Shown: positions 16,991-25,552 of the stretch, piece after piece
How the letters are laid out: each line of letters starts with the position of its first letter
Numbering within the stretch: position 1 is the stretch's first letter
Assembly: GCF_022554085.1 (NCBI RefSeq)
Contig: NZ_JAKFYR010000002.1
Location: 124,001-188,000, forward strand
From: Rhodococcus sp. CH91
GTDB lineage: Bacteria; Actinomycetota; Actinomycetes; Mycobacteriales; Mycobacteriaceae
Direction: 5' to 3'
DNA: 64,000 nucleotides
The notes under the pieces: generated by a model
Told to the model about the DNA's origin: nothing
What the model saw: the letters and a program-made list of their open reading frames with translations, nothing else
Databases searched by the model: none
Translations under genes and position numbers: made by a program

Positions 16991-18378
16991 GGGACGGGCT
17001 CCGGTTCCGGGACCGTCGCGTCGGCCCAGCGTTCTCGCACCGGTGTGTAATCGAATGCGAGGGCCGATTCGAGGGATTCGGCGAGGTTCAGCAGGTCGGC
17101 GTCGCGTCCCCGGGCGGCGACCAATTGTGCACCGATCGGCAGCCCGTCGTGAACGCCCGCCGGAATCGAGATCGCCGGCGTGGCAGCCACGTTGAACGGT
17201 GACGTGAACGGGAACGCTCCCCAGAGCCAATCCGCCTTCTCGCCGTCGATGATCTTCGGGCGCTGGTCGTGGGGGAAGGCCACCGTGGCCACCGTCGGAG
17301 TGAGAATCGCATCGAAGCGGTGGAGGAAGCCGTCGATGCGCCTCCGGAAGTCGCCGAGAGCCTCACGTGCGACGGCCACGTCCGCGCTGGTCAGCCGCAA
17401 TGCCGCCCGCAGGCTGGCGTGTTCGTAGGAAGTGAGCAGTTCCGGGCGTTCGAGCAGATGGGCGCGTTCGCGGAGTTCGTCGTCGAGTACGAGCGGTCCG
17501 AAGATCTCGTTCCAGCCCTGGATCGGCACGTCGGTCTCGATCACCTCGTGACCGAGATCCGACAGTGTGGAGGCAACCGATTCCAGTGCGTGGACGACAG
17601 CGGGATCGACGGGACGACCGTCGGGGCGGGGGCAGTACGCGATCCGCCGGTTCGGTGCCGAGGCGCGCGCCAGCTCCACCTCGGCGAGAACCTCCACCAT
17701 GATGCGGGCATCGTCGACCGTCCAGGCGAGTGGTCCGGCCGTGACGAAGTCCGTCATCGCGCGGAATCCGCGTTCGTCCGCGCACAGTCCCGTGGTGGGT
17801 TTGTACCCGACGAGCCCGCTGAAAGCGGCGGGAATCCGGATGGATCCGCCGCCGTCGGAGCCGAGCGCGATCGTGGCGAGACCGGCACCGACCGACGCCG
17901 CGGCACCACCGCTCGAGCCGCCCGGCGTGCGGGAGACGTCCCACGGGTTGCCGGTTTCGGGTCCGAGCAGGTTCTCGCTGGTGGCCGACTGGCAGAACTC
18001 GGGAACGTGGGTCTTACCCGGCATCACGGACCCCGCGGCCCGCAGACGGGCCACGGCCCCGGAGTCCGAACGGGCGACGCGTCCCCGCTGGGTCAGCGAC
18101 CCGAGTCCGGTCTCGGTATCGGCAAGGTGGAAGGCGTCCTTGACGGAGACCGGAACTCCGAGCAGTGGTGCGCGCTCTCCGCGGCGGTAGCGTTCGGCCG
18201 CGTCTGCGGCCTGCCGGCGAGCGAGATCGGCGGTGATCGTGACGTAGGCGCGAACCTCGGTATCGATCCGTTCGATCCGGTCGAGGGTCTGCTCGGTCAC
18301 ATCGACAGGGTCCAGATCGCCGCGCGCGTAGGCGTCGGTCAGCTCCCTGATGGGCAGGTGCAACGGGTTGTCAGCCAT
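16987..18378 (-). CDS. Amidase signature family hydrolase
   Basis: 463 residues from ATG at 18378; the frame upstream lies in the SDR gene and was excluded. The Ser-cis-Ser-Lys triad is complete: Lys80 (VSVKDAF), Ser155 (GGSSGGAAA) and Ser179 (GSDGGGSIRIP). The protein would hydrolyse a carboxamide, lactam or aryl-acyl amide to acid plus amine or ammonia. It overlaps the SDR gene by 8 bases and the crotonase gene by 4, so it is a fixed part of the operon. An amidase among CoA enzymes hints that the natural substrate is an amide or that a nitrogen must be removed. Related GatA is unlikely since no gatB/gatC is nearby. Confidence 0.88.
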   Translation of the reverse strand: MADNPLHLPIRELTDAYARGDLDPVDVTEQTLDRIERIDTEVRAYVTITADLARRQAADAAERYRRGERAPLLGVPVSVKDAFHLADTETGLGSLTQRGRVARSDSGAVARLRAAGSVMPGKTHVPEFCQSATSENLLGPETGNPWDVSRTPGGSSGGAAASVGAGLATIALGSDGGGSIRIPAAFSGLVGYKPTTGLCADERGFRAMTDFVTAGPLAWTVDDARIMVEVLAEVELARASAPNRRIAYCPRPDGRPVDPAVVHALESVASTLSDLGHEVIETDVPIQGWNEIFGPLVLDDELRERAHLLERPELLTSYEHASLRAALRLTSADVAVAREALGDFRRRIDGFLHRFDAILTPTVATVAFPHDQRPKIIDGEKADWLWGAFPFTSPFNVAATPAISIPAGVHDGLPIGAQLVAARGRDADLLNLAESLESALAFDYTPVRERWADATVPEPEPVP

Positions 18379-19132
18379 GCGGGTGCACCCCGCCGCTGAT
18401 GCCGTAGACCTCACCGGTGACGTAACCGGCGTCGGGTCCGGCGAGGAACGAGACGAGACCGGCGACGTCCTCGGGGCGTCCGACGCGCCCGACGAGGGAC
18501 CGGTTCTCCGCGTAGCCGGAGAAGAATTCGTCCGGGTAGATCTTGCGAAGGAAGTCGTTGTAGATCAGGCCCGGGGTGATGGCGTTGACCCGGATGCCGT
18601 GCTTGCCGTTCTCCGCGGCGGCGACGCGTGTCAGAGCGAGGACGCCGGCCTTCGCGGCGGAGTAGGCGGCACCGTGCTCGGTGCTGGTCTCGTAGGCGGC
18701 GATCGAGCTGATGTTGACGATCGCGCCGGAGTTGTTCTGCTGCATCACCGGAAGCGCGTACCGCATGGTGTAGAAGGTGCCGTTCAGATCGACGTCGAGA
18801 CAGCGCTTCCACGTGTCCGAGGACATCTCGGCGACGGGTTCGATCTTGCTCCAGCCGGCGTTGTTGACGAGAACGTCGAGTCGGCCTTTCGACGAGGCGA
18901 TCTCGGATACGACGGTGTCGACCCGGGACTCGTCGGTGACGTCGAGGACGTAGTGGTCGAACGAGCGGCCGTGTTCGGCGGCCAGCTTCTCGGCGAGTTC
19001 CTTGCTGCGGCGCTCGTGGACGTCGGTGATGACGACATCGAAACCGTCTGCGGCGAGGCGGGTGGCGATCGCGGCGCCGATCCCTGCGCCCGCGGCGGCG
19101 GTGACGAGGGCGGTGGGGCGTTCCTGCATCAT
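18371..19132 (-). CDS. SDR-family 3-hydroxyacyl-CoA/alcohol dehydrogenase
   Basis: 253 residues. TAAAGAGIG (11-19) binds the cofactor, NNAG is at 90-93, and Ser142, Tyr157 and Lys161 (YSAAK) are the catalytic set. VITDVHE after strand 2 favours NAD(H). The end, VTGEVYGISGGVHPHG, is a FabG-like finish. It lies 49 bases after the ligase-hydrolase gene. Likely oxidises a hydroxyacyl-CoA formed by the hydratases of this operon. Confidence 0.87.
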   Translation of the reverse strand: MMQERPTALVTAAAGAGIGAAIATRLAADGFDVVITDVHERRSKELAEKLAAEHGRSFDHYVLDVTDESRVDTVVSEIASSKGRLDVLVNNAGWSKIEPVAEMSSDTWKRCLDVDLNGTFYTMRYALPVMQQNNSGAIVNISSIAAYETSTEHGAAYSAAKAGVLALTRVAAAENGKHGIRVNAITPGLIYNDFLRKIYPDEFFSGYAENRSLVGRVGRPEDVAGLVSFLAGPDAGYVTGEVYGISGGVHPHG

Positions 19133-19181
19133 GGGGCCTTTCGGAAGGTGTTGATGATCGGGAGATGTCGTGTCGGGTTCG

Positions 19182-21596
19182 TCAGGAACCGAGGATGCGG
19201 TGGAGGAGGTCGATCGACTGTTCGGGCTGGTCGACGAGCATCAAGTGACCGGCACCGGTGATCTCGTGGTAGGTCGCGTGTTCGATCGCACCGAGGATGA
19301 TGTCCGCCGCCTTCCTGGGGCAGAAGGTGTCGTTGTCCGCGCCGACGATCGTGACCGGAACCTCGGTGCCGATCCTCGACAGTTCGGGAGTGAGCGGCGA
19401 CTCGACCAGAGCCGCCATCGCGGTGGAGGCGTTGATGTAACCGTGTGCTTCCCCGACGGCGTCGAGCCGGAATGCGGTGACGGCATCGAGGTCGGAAGCG
19501 GGATTGTGCAGGGCCGCGGCGGTGTCGGCGCGCAGTGCCGCCTGTTGTTCTGCACGGTCGGTACCGCGGAACAAGTCGATGCGTCCGGCGTAGAAGCCTG
19601 CTGCGCCGCGGCCCACGACGCTCGATGTGCCGAGAGCGACGACCTCGGTGACGAGGTCGGGACGTTCTGCTGCTGCCGACAGCACCACGGTGCCACCGAG
19701 GGAGAAGCCGACGCAGATCGCGGGACCGGTGATCTCCTCGAGGAAGGCGATCAGGTCGTCGCGCAGTTGGGTGAGAGTCCCGGCGGGGGAGCCGACGGTG
19801 GTGCGGCCGTGCCCACGGAGGTCGTAGGCATAGGTGGTGACCCCGAGGTCGGCTGCCTGCACGGCGCGCCAGCTGCGGTGGTCCTCGGCCAGTCCGTGGA
19901 TCAGGACGACCGCGGGGCCCTGGCCGGCACGTGTGTAGGTCACGTCGATGTCTCGTAGCGTGACGGTCTGCGTCGTGACGCTGTCGATGTTCGCGGTCAT
20001 GCTGTCTCCTGACGAAACGAGTTCTCTGAGCACGTTCTTGCGGATCTTTCCGGCGGGGGTCTCGGGCATCGCCGACACGATGCGGATCGACTCCGGCCAC
20101 AGCCGGCGGGGGACGTTGCGCTCGGACAGCCAGCCGATCAGTTCGTCGAAGGACGGAGCGTCGCCGAGAGACTGGACTACGGCGCAGATCCGCTCGCCGA
20201 GGCGCTCGTCGGGACTGCCCACGACGGCCACTCGGGAGATCTGTGGGTGACCGGAGAGCGCGTTCTCGATCTCGACGGGGGAGATGTTGACTCCGCCGCG
20301 GATGATGAGGTCTTTCAGGCGGCCCGTCAGACGCAGATAGCCGTTGTCGTCGACGATTCCGGTGTCACCGGTGCGGAACCAGCCGTCGGCGGTGAAGGAG
20401 TTGCGGTACAGCTCGTCCTGACCGATGTATCCGAGGAAGAGCGACGGCGTCCGCATGACGATCTCGCCGTCGGTGCCGCGGGGAGCGATCACGCCACGGT
20501 CGTCGATCGTCTCGAGGGTGACGCCGGGCATCACCTTCCCGCAGGTGCGAGCGACGAGTTCGACGGAATCGTCCGGCAGGCTCGAGGTGGCCCCGCCCTC
20601 GCTCATCGCCCAGATCGCGGCGATCCGGGTGCCGGGCATCTGCTCCTGGGCCTGTTCGATGAGGCTCGGTGCGACGGGTGCACCACCGCACAGGAAGATG
20701 CGCATCCCGGCGAGCTTGGGAGCGGCCGAGTCCCATGCGGTGTCCACGACATCCTTGAGGAACGGCGTAGCTGCCACGGTGATCTCACAGCCGTACCGCT
20801 CGACCAGTTCGAGAGCGCGTCGCGGGTCCCAGGCGTCCTGCAGGACGAGCGCGGCACCGGTCATCAGCGACATCCGCGCGCCGTGCCAGAAGCCGGTGCT
20901 GTGCCCGAGAGGTGAGGGCATGAAGATCGGGTGCTCCCCGGAGACCTCGTAGCGGTCGATGACCATCCGGTTGTAGGCACTCAGGCTCGACTCCGAGTGG
21001 GCGATCGCCTTCGACTTGCCGGTGGTGCTCGACGAGAAGAGCACGTGGGCGAGGCCCTCCGGATAGGGGGGAACAGCGACCGGTGGACCGGCGAAGGTGC
21101 GCCAGGTGCGGGTGCCGTCGGTGCCGTCGACGAGCAGCACGTGGATTTCGCGTCCGAGTTCTTCTGCCAGAACTGCGGATTCGGCGGCGAAATCGCGGCC
21201 ACGGTGGGATCCGGGCAGGACGACGGCCTTCGCTCCGACGAGTTGTGCGGTGTAGGCGATGGACTTCGGGTCGGTGGTGACCGGCAAGGTCGCCGGTATC
21301 AGGTCACCTCGTACTGCTCCGAGATAGGAGGCCATCCATTCGGTCCAGTTGGGCATGCAGAGGATGACCAGGTCACCGGCGTTCAATCCGTGGGCAACGA
21401 ATTCTCGTTCGATGTCACCTGCGAGTTCCCACAGGTCTGCGCGAGTGAGGGAATGACCCCGATCGTCGCAGACCGCCACGGCGTGCGGGTCGTGCGCGAG
21501 GTGCCCGAGAAACAGATCGAGGGGAGTCCGGGCGCCGGCGGCGGTCGGGCGCTCGCCGGGTAGGGCGGGGGCGAGGGTGGTTGCACGGGAATTCAC
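19182..21596 (-). CDS. Fused acyl-CoA ligase (ANL family) and alpha/beta hydrolase
   Basis: One uninterrupted 804-codon frame from GTG at 21596 (GGAG 5 bases upstream). Residues 1-532 are an adenylate-forming acid:CoA ligase: A3 loop SSSTTGKSKA at 188-197, DGWFRTGDTG, GRLKDLIIRGG, and the catalytic lysine in PAGKIRKNVL near 519. Residues 533-804 are an alpha/beta hydrolase with oxyanion IHGLAED, nucleophile GFSLGG, acid in VGADND and His in TGAGHLM. The junction Met (20000) has its own AGGAGA ribosome site 4 bases upstream, so the hydrolase may also be made alone. First gene of the catabolic operon, divergent from tetR. Confidence 0.85.
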   Translation of the reverse strand: MNSRATTLAPALPGERPTAAGARTPLDLFLGHLAHDPHAVAVCDDRGHSLTRADLWELAGDIEREFVAHGLNAGDLVILCMPNWTEWMASYLGAVRGDLIPATLPVTTDPKSIAYTAQLVGAKAVVLPGSHRGRDFAAESAVLAEELGREIHVLLVDGTDGTRTWRTFAGPPVAVPPYPEGLAHVLFSSSTTGKSKAIAHSESSLSAYNRMVIDRYEVSGEHPIFMPSPLGHSTGFWHGARMSLMTGAALVLQDAWDPRRALELVERYGCEITVAATPFLKDVVDTAWDSAAPKLAGMRIFLCGGAPVAPSLIEQAQEQMPGTRIAAIWAMSEGGATSSLPDDSVELVARTCGKVMPGVTLETIDDRGVIAPRGTDGEIVMRTPSLFLGYIGQDELYRNSFTADGWFRTGDTGIVDDNGYLRLTGRLKDLIIRGGVNISPVEIENALSGHPQISRVAVVGSPDERLGERICAVVQSLGDAPSFDELIGWLSERNVPRRLWPESIRIVSAMPETPAGKIRKNVLRELVSSGDSMTANIDSVTTQTVTLRDIDVTYTRAGQGPAVVLIHGLAEDHRSWRAVQAADLGVTTYAYDLRGHGRTTVGSPAGTLTQLRDDLIAFLEEITGPAICVGFSLGGTVVLSAAAERPDLVTEVVALGTSSVVGRGAAGFYAGRIDLFRGTDRAEQQAALRADTAAALHNPASDLDAVTAFRLDAVGEAHGYINASTAMAALVESPLTPELSRIGTEVPVTIVGADNDTFCPRKAADIILGAIEHATYHEITGAGHLMLVDQPEQSIDLLHRILGS
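19982..20012 (-). promoter_or_regulatory. Internal ribosome-binding site and start for the hydrolase half
   Basis: Inside the fused frame the minus strand reads AGGAGACAGC then ATG (start base 20000). This is a full Shine-Dalgarno at good spacing exactly at the domain border, as expected if two genes were once separate and overlapping. Confidence 0.6.
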
Positions 21597-21690
21597 GAAG
21601 ACTCCGTTTCGGTGGAAGCCGGATGCAGAAGGCGCGGTCCGAGAGGCGGTCGCGGCGGTGTTGGAACGATTCTGTGGGGTAACGTGGCTC

Positions 21691-21708
21691 ACGTCAAGAG
21701 AGTGACGT
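21691..21708. promoter_or_regulatory. 18-bp inverted repeat, candidate TetR operator
   Basis: ACGTCA-agagag-TGACGT is a perfect 6-6-6 inverted repeat in the 179-base gap between the divergent ligase-hydrolase gene and tetR. An AT-rich stretch (CTTTTTTGTAAACAATG) follows at once, where divergent promoters are likely. Confidence 0.55.
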
Positions 21709-21775
21709 CGCTTTTTTGTAAACAATGATGACGACTGTGTAGAGCGGTTACGATGCCCGCAACGAAAGGAGGGAC

Positions 21776-22393
21776 ATGCCGCACCAGCCGAACACCACCA
21801 AGGGGCGTCGCACCCGCACCAAACTGCTGGAGGCCGCGCGCTCGGTCTTTGCCCGCGACGGATATGTCGGCGCCACCATGAGCGGTGTGGCGACGGAAGC
21901 GGGAATGTCACTCGGGGGGTTGTACAGATATTTCAGCGACAAGGAAGACTTGTTCGCCGCGTTGATCGCCGACACTCACGACGATTTGTTCCGCGCCAGC
22001 GGTGCGACCGAACACCGCATCGAGGATGACCCGTACCAGGCACTTCTCGAAGCGAATACCGGCTATCTGACGCACTACTACGACAACCGCGACATCATGC
22101 GCACGCTGGTCGAAGCGGCGAATGTGGACCCGCGGTTCCGCGACTTCTGGTGGCAGATGCGCAACCGGCACATCGATCGCTTCACGACGGTCCTGAAGCT
22201 CAAGTGCGCGGTGGAAGTGGTCGACGGCGTCGATGTGAGAGGCACGGTCGAGGCCCTCGCCTGCATGGTCGAGCAATCGGCGTACGTCTGGTACGCGCAG
22301 GAGGAGATGCAGCGAGCGCCCATGCCCATCGAAGAGGGCGCGAACATCGTCACCCGCATCTGGCACCGCGCCTTCTTCGGTGACGATCACTGA
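21776..22393 (+). CDS. TetR-family transcriptional regulator
   Basis: 205 residues; ATG follows AAAGGAGGGAC. The N-terminal HTH covers about 10-56, with AARSVFARDGYVGATMSGVA and GMSLGGLYRYFSDKEDLFAAL, the classical recognition helix ending in YRYF. The C-terminal helical part (60-205) would bind an acyl-CoA or other ligand. Divergent placement to the catabolic operon makes that operon its most probable target, with a second possible target in the dmm-like operon downstream on its own strand. Confidence 0.92.
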   Translation: MPHQPNTTKGRRTRTKLLEAARSVFARDGYVGATMSGVATEAGMSLGGLYRYFSDKEDLFAALIADTHDDLFRASGATEHRIEDDPYQALLEANTGYLTHYYDNRDIMRTLVEAANVDPRFRDFWWQMRNRHIDRFTTVLKLKCAVEVVDGVDVRGTVEALACMVEQSAYVWYAQEEMQRAPMPIEEGANIVTRIWHRAFFGDDH

Positions 22394-22443
22394 CGCGAGA
22401 TCTCCCGCGCGCGACGTCGTTCGCGTGATCGCTTGCCGTGCTC

Positions 22444-22469
22444 GGCCGCGGGCCTTCGTGTCCGCGGCC
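22444..22469 (+). terminator. Hairpin downstream of tetR
   Basis: GGCCGCGG and CCGCGGCC arms around a 10-base loop, 50 bases past the tetR stop. Perfect 8-bp GC stem without T-run. Confidence 0.5.
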
Positions 22470-22496
22470 CGGAGGTCGTCGGGTCCGAGCGGAATC

Positions 22497-22513
22497 GGTT
22501 ACACGCGTTAACC
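22497..22513. promoter_or_regulatory. Palindrome upstream of the dmm-like operon
   Basis: GGTTA-CACGCGT-TAACC, 5-base perfect arms, centred about 113 bases before the first small gene. It lies upstream of probable promoter bases (CATTACTG) and may be an activator site. It does not match the GlnR box spacing well. Confidence 0.35.
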
Positions 22514-22617
22514 GAGCGGCAACCATCCCCGCGTTTCGCCTCATTACTGTCTGTTTCACGTCAGCGATCGACGTTCTCGCCTCATCGGGGTGTTCCGCAC
22601 TGCTCGAGGGAGTCCTC

Positions 22618-22791
22618 ATGCCCGACACCACCACTGCGCCGGCTTTTCGCGTGAGTTCCGGTTTCCGGACGGCACTTCCGCAGATGCCGGCAGGCGAATT
22701 CCCCGACGCGAAGGGATATATCGGCGACGTCCGTCCGAGACCCGGCGGGGCGCTCGCGTACTACGCCGGCCTCCTGTCCGTCGCGCCGTAG
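22618..22791 (+). CDS. Small hypothetical protein (57 aa) heading the dmm-like operon
   Basis: ATG at 22618 with GAGGGAG upstream. The product is MPDTTTAPAF...GLLSVAP, 57 residues, without membrane segment or known motif. It ends 8 bases before the DmmA-like gene and is read in the same direction, so the operon context and good ribosome site argue that it is translated. It could be a small subunit or only a leader peptide. I do not recognise it. Confidence 0.5.
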   Translation: MPDTTTAPAFRVSSGFRTALPQMPAGEFPDAKGYIGDVRPRPGGALAYYAGLLSVAP

Positions 22792-22799
22792 GCGACGCC

Positions 22800-23315
22800 A
22801 TGAGTGTCTGTCCGGGCACCACCAGTGTGCCGCGGTGGGACGAAGAGCGGCACATCGCCACCGGGGCGCGGACCGTCACGATCCTGTCCTTCGGTGCGGA
22901 CGCTGCGACTCGGGCACGAGAGTTGTTGTCGTCCTTCGACGGTTGCCGGACGGACTGGATGTGTCTGCCCGCCGAGTGGGGTGAGACCGCCGCACGCGTA
23001 CTCGGCAGTCGACTCGGCGGTGCCCGCGTCGGGTGGCGTCTCGTTCTCGTCGGATCCGAAGCGGCGGTTCTCTCCGCCACGGCCGCAGCAGTGGCGGGAG
23101 GGTTGCTCGACGCGGAAATCCTTCCGGTGCCGGTCGATTCCACCGACCGCACGGTGTACTGCGCGCACTGCCATACGGCCCATCTCGCCACCGTCGAGGT
23201 CGGACGGTGCACCACCTGTCCGAACTGCCGCACGGAACTCGTCGTCTACCACCACGTCTCGCGCCTGCACGGTGCCTATCTCGGATTCATGTCCGACGCG
23301 GAGGAACGTCCATGA
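22800..23315 (+). CDS. dmmA: DmmA-like dimethylamine monooxygenase subunit with zinc ribbon
   Basis: 171 residues from ATG at 22800. The first 120 residues are alpha/beta and unremarkable. The C-terminal third holds a zinc-ribbon: CAHCHTAH at about 120, then CTTCPNC, followed by YHHVSRLHGAYLGFM, which I recognise as the C-terminal mark of the DmmA family of N-demethylating monooxygenases. Such a subunit may shuttle electrons or hold the complex together. Its stop overlaps the reductase start by 4 bases. Assignment rests on the tail motif and on the two neighbours. Confidence 0.72.
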   Translation: MSVCPGTTSVPRWDEERHIATGARTVTILSFGADAATRARELLSSFDGCRTDWMCLPAEWGETAARVLGSRLGGARVGWRLVLVGSEAAVLSATAAAVAGGLLDAEILPVPVDSTDRTVYCAHCHTAHLATVEVGRCTTCPNCRTELVVYHHVSRLHGAYLGFMSDAEERP

Positions 23316-24307
23316 CCCTGCTCTCCGAGAACCAGGCGGGGAACACACCCGTCGCGACCGGCCTGGTGCTGTCGGTCGGCGAGACCACCGAAGTGTCACC
23401 GACCGTGCGGCACGTGCGATTGACCGCACCCGACGGCCGCGTCCTGCCGTCGTTCACACCGGGCAGTCACATCGTCGTCACCTGTGGGACCGGTCCGGAC
23501 GGACGGCCACGCCGGAACTCCTACTCTCTCACCGGTCCCGGATTCGAACCGGATCACTACGGGATCTCGGTGCGGCTCGACGAGAAGGGGCGGGGCGGTT
23601 CGCGGTGGATCCATCGGCTGCAGGTGGGGGATCCGGTGCAGGTGAGTACGCCCCGCAGTGCCTTTGCTCCGGTCCTCGCCGCCCGTCACCACGTCCTCGT
23701 CGCAGGCGGAATAGGTGTCACACCCGTCCTCTCGCACGTGCGCGCCGCCGTGCAGTGGGGGCGATCGTTCGAGGTGCACTACACCTTCCGCGCCGGCGAC
23801 GGCCCGCACCTGGAGGAACTGCGCCGACTGTGCGGGACGCGGCTGCACACCTGTACCGATTCGAACAGCTTCCGGGAGCACATCGGTCCGGTGCTGCTCG
23901 ACCAGCCCATCGGCACGCACCTGTACGTGTGCGGACCGGCGGGGCTCATCGACGAGCTCACGACACGTGCACACCGTGCGGGCTGGCCCGGCGCGCGCGT
24001 CCACTACGAGCATTTCGGCGTCGGCGACCTCGATCCCGGCACCCCGTTCACCGCACACCTGCGGCGCAGCGGAAGCGAGGTGGAGGTCGACTCCGGTGTC
24101 AGCCTGCTCGAAGCGCTCGAGACCCACGGGACAGCGGTACCCAATCTGTGCCGGCAGGGAGTGTGCGGCGAGTGCCGGCTTCCTGTGGTGAGCGGTGGGA
24201 TCGATCATCGCGATCTGTACCTGACCGCGGCGGAGAAGGAGGCAGGAGACTGCCTCATGCCCTGTGTCTCCCGCGCGAGCGGACAACGATTGGAGCTGGA
24301 TCTGTGA
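23312..24307 (+). CDS. VanB/PDR-type flavin reductase with [2Fe-2S] ferredoxin domain
   Basis: 331 residues; ATG follows GAGGAACG and overlaps dmmA. The order is flavin barrel (about 15-110, RRNSYSLTGPG), NAD domain (120-235, VAGGIGVTPVLSH and LYVCGPAGLID) and C-terminal plant-type ferredoxin. Its cluster cysteines are in CRQGVCGECRL and near CLMPC. It passes electrons from NAD(P)H to the DUF3445 oxygenase encoded next, overlapping by 4 bases. By homology it could also reduce a Rieske oxygenase (VanB), but no Rieske gene is here. Confidence 0.88.
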   Translation: MTLLSENQAGNTPVATGLVLSVGETTEVSPTVRHVRLTAPDGRVLPSFTPGSHIVVTCGTGPDGRPRRNSYSLTGPGFEPDHYGISVRLDEKGRGGSRWIHRLQVGDPVQVSTPRSAFAPVLAARHHVLVAGGIGVTPVLSHVRAAVQWGRSFEVHYTFRAGDGPHLEELRRLCGTRLHTCTDSNSFREHIGPVLLDQPIGTHLYVCGPAGLIDELTTRAHRAGWPGARVHYEHFGVGDLDPGTPFTAHLRRSGSEVEVDSGVSLLEALETHGTAVPNLCRQGVCGECRLPVVSGGIDHRDLYLTAAEKEAGDCLMPCVSRASGQRLELDL

Positions 24308-25329
24308 GTACGGCAACAGCGTTCGCTGTCCGCGACGACAACGCCGATCTTCCCGATCGGATCGTCCGTTTCCCGTTTCCGTTCCCCCGCGACAGCTATC
24401 GGTACAGCACCAACGTCGAACCCGCCGGCAGCACGGTGGAGACGGCCGCCGGCCGGTGGGGCGCGCATCCCGTCGATGTCGACGCCCACTATCGCGGCGA
24501 CCTGGCCGAACGAGAGCGGGTGCTCGCCGAGGACCCCACGCGGTTCCAGGCTCTGCCGCACATGGAGGTCGCGCAATGGGACGCGATGGTCACCCTGATG
24601 CGGATGCTCGTCGAGGCGGATCCCCGCACCTTCTCTCTCGAGCGCGACGGCGCGATTCGGCGTTTCACCAACCGGGCACTCGACGTCGAGCAGGCCTTCG
24701 TCTTCGGTGAGAGGTCCACCCTTCCGGAAGCACCTCTGCGATTCATCGGCCGGCACGTCCAGGAAGACGTCGTTCTGCTCGATCAGCGCGACGGTGCGCT
24801 CTGGGGGGACGCCGGACTGGTGACCTTCGCGGCCGACTGGTCGCTGCGCTTCGACGTCGGCATGAGTTTTCTGCAGATCCACGGACCGGTCCCGCGCGTC
24901 CACACCGAAGGGGTGATCCCCCGCGCACAGCAATTCCTCATGGGATTGCAGCCCGGTCAGCGCTACCGGCGTACGAACTGGTCGCTCAGTGTCGACCGCA
25001 GGCTCGACCAGTCCACCGAGACCTATCCGCAGTGGGGCAGGGACCGTCGCCTGCTCGCCGAGGGTCCACTCGAGGATGTCGGGCGACGATTGAACCTGCG
25101 TGTCGAGGTCCAGCACCTCGTGCGTCTCGAGGTCTCCGGCGCGATCATGTTCCTCATCCGCACCCATCTGCTGCCCGTGGAGGACATCGCCCGGGTGCCG
25201 GAGTGGTCCGAACGGCTCTACCGTGTGCTCGACGAACTGCCGGACGACATGGCGGAGTACAAGGGCATCACCCGCACCCGGGAGCCGGCCCTGCGCTGGC
25301 TGCGCAGCTACGGGGGTGTGCGAGCGTGA
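24304..25329 (+). CDS. Haem-dependent oxidative N-demethylase-like protein (DUF3445)
   Basis: 341 residues from GTG at 24304 inside the reductase stop. The whole protein fits the DUF3445/HODM alpha family, a PAS-derived fold that binds haem and removes a methyl group from dimethylamine, giving methylamine and formaldehyde. Recognisable segments are YRYSTNVEPAG, LDVEQAFVFGERSTLPEAPL, VQEDVVLLD, TFAADWSLRFDVGMSF, IHGPVP and LRVEVQHLVRLEVSGAIMFLIRTHLLP. The linked DmmA-like and VanB-like genes complete the known set. Substrate could also be another N-methyl amine. Confidence 0.83.
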   Translation: MSTATAFAVRDDNADLPDRIVRFPFPFPRDSYRYSTNVEPAGSTVETAAGRWGAHPVDVDAHYRGDLAERERVLAEDPTRFQALPHMEVAQWDAMVTLMRMLVEADPRTFSLERDGAIRRFTNRALDVEQAFVFGERSTLPEAPLRFIGRHVQEDVVLLDQRDGALWGDAGLVTFAADWSLRFDVGMSFLQIHGPVPRVHTEGVIPRAQQFLMGLQPGQRYRRTNWSLSVDRRLDQSTETYPQWGRDRRLLAEGPLEDVGRRLNLRVEVQHLVRLEVSGAIMFLIRTHLLPVEDIARVPEWSERLYRVLDELPDDMAEYKGITRTREPALRWLRSYGGVRA

Positions 25330-25552
25330 ATGTCTCCGGATACGTCCGTGGAGTGCGTGACGGTCTGCTGCCCTCACTGCGAGGCGACGCGACGGGTGGA
25401 TGACCGCACCTGCAGTCACCCTCGGCCGAGATCGCCGGTATCCGGGGTGGACGCCGATTCGCCGGCATCGTCGAACCGGGCCGCGTCCGATCATTTTCGT
25501 GTGCCGAACCGGTCTGAACTTCCGAGACCGCCGGACGAAGGGGTGCGACGCG

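Noticed and set aside
22497-22513. GlnR box before the dmm-like operon
   Set aside because: The palindrome does not fit the GTNAC-N6-GNAAC spacing; I report it as a neutral palindrome only.
25330-25552. Frame starting MSPDTSVECVTVCCPHCEATRR after the DUF3445 gene
   Set aside because: CPHC looks like a zinc motif, but the frame runs through the next gene and no domain follows; the region is best called intergenic.
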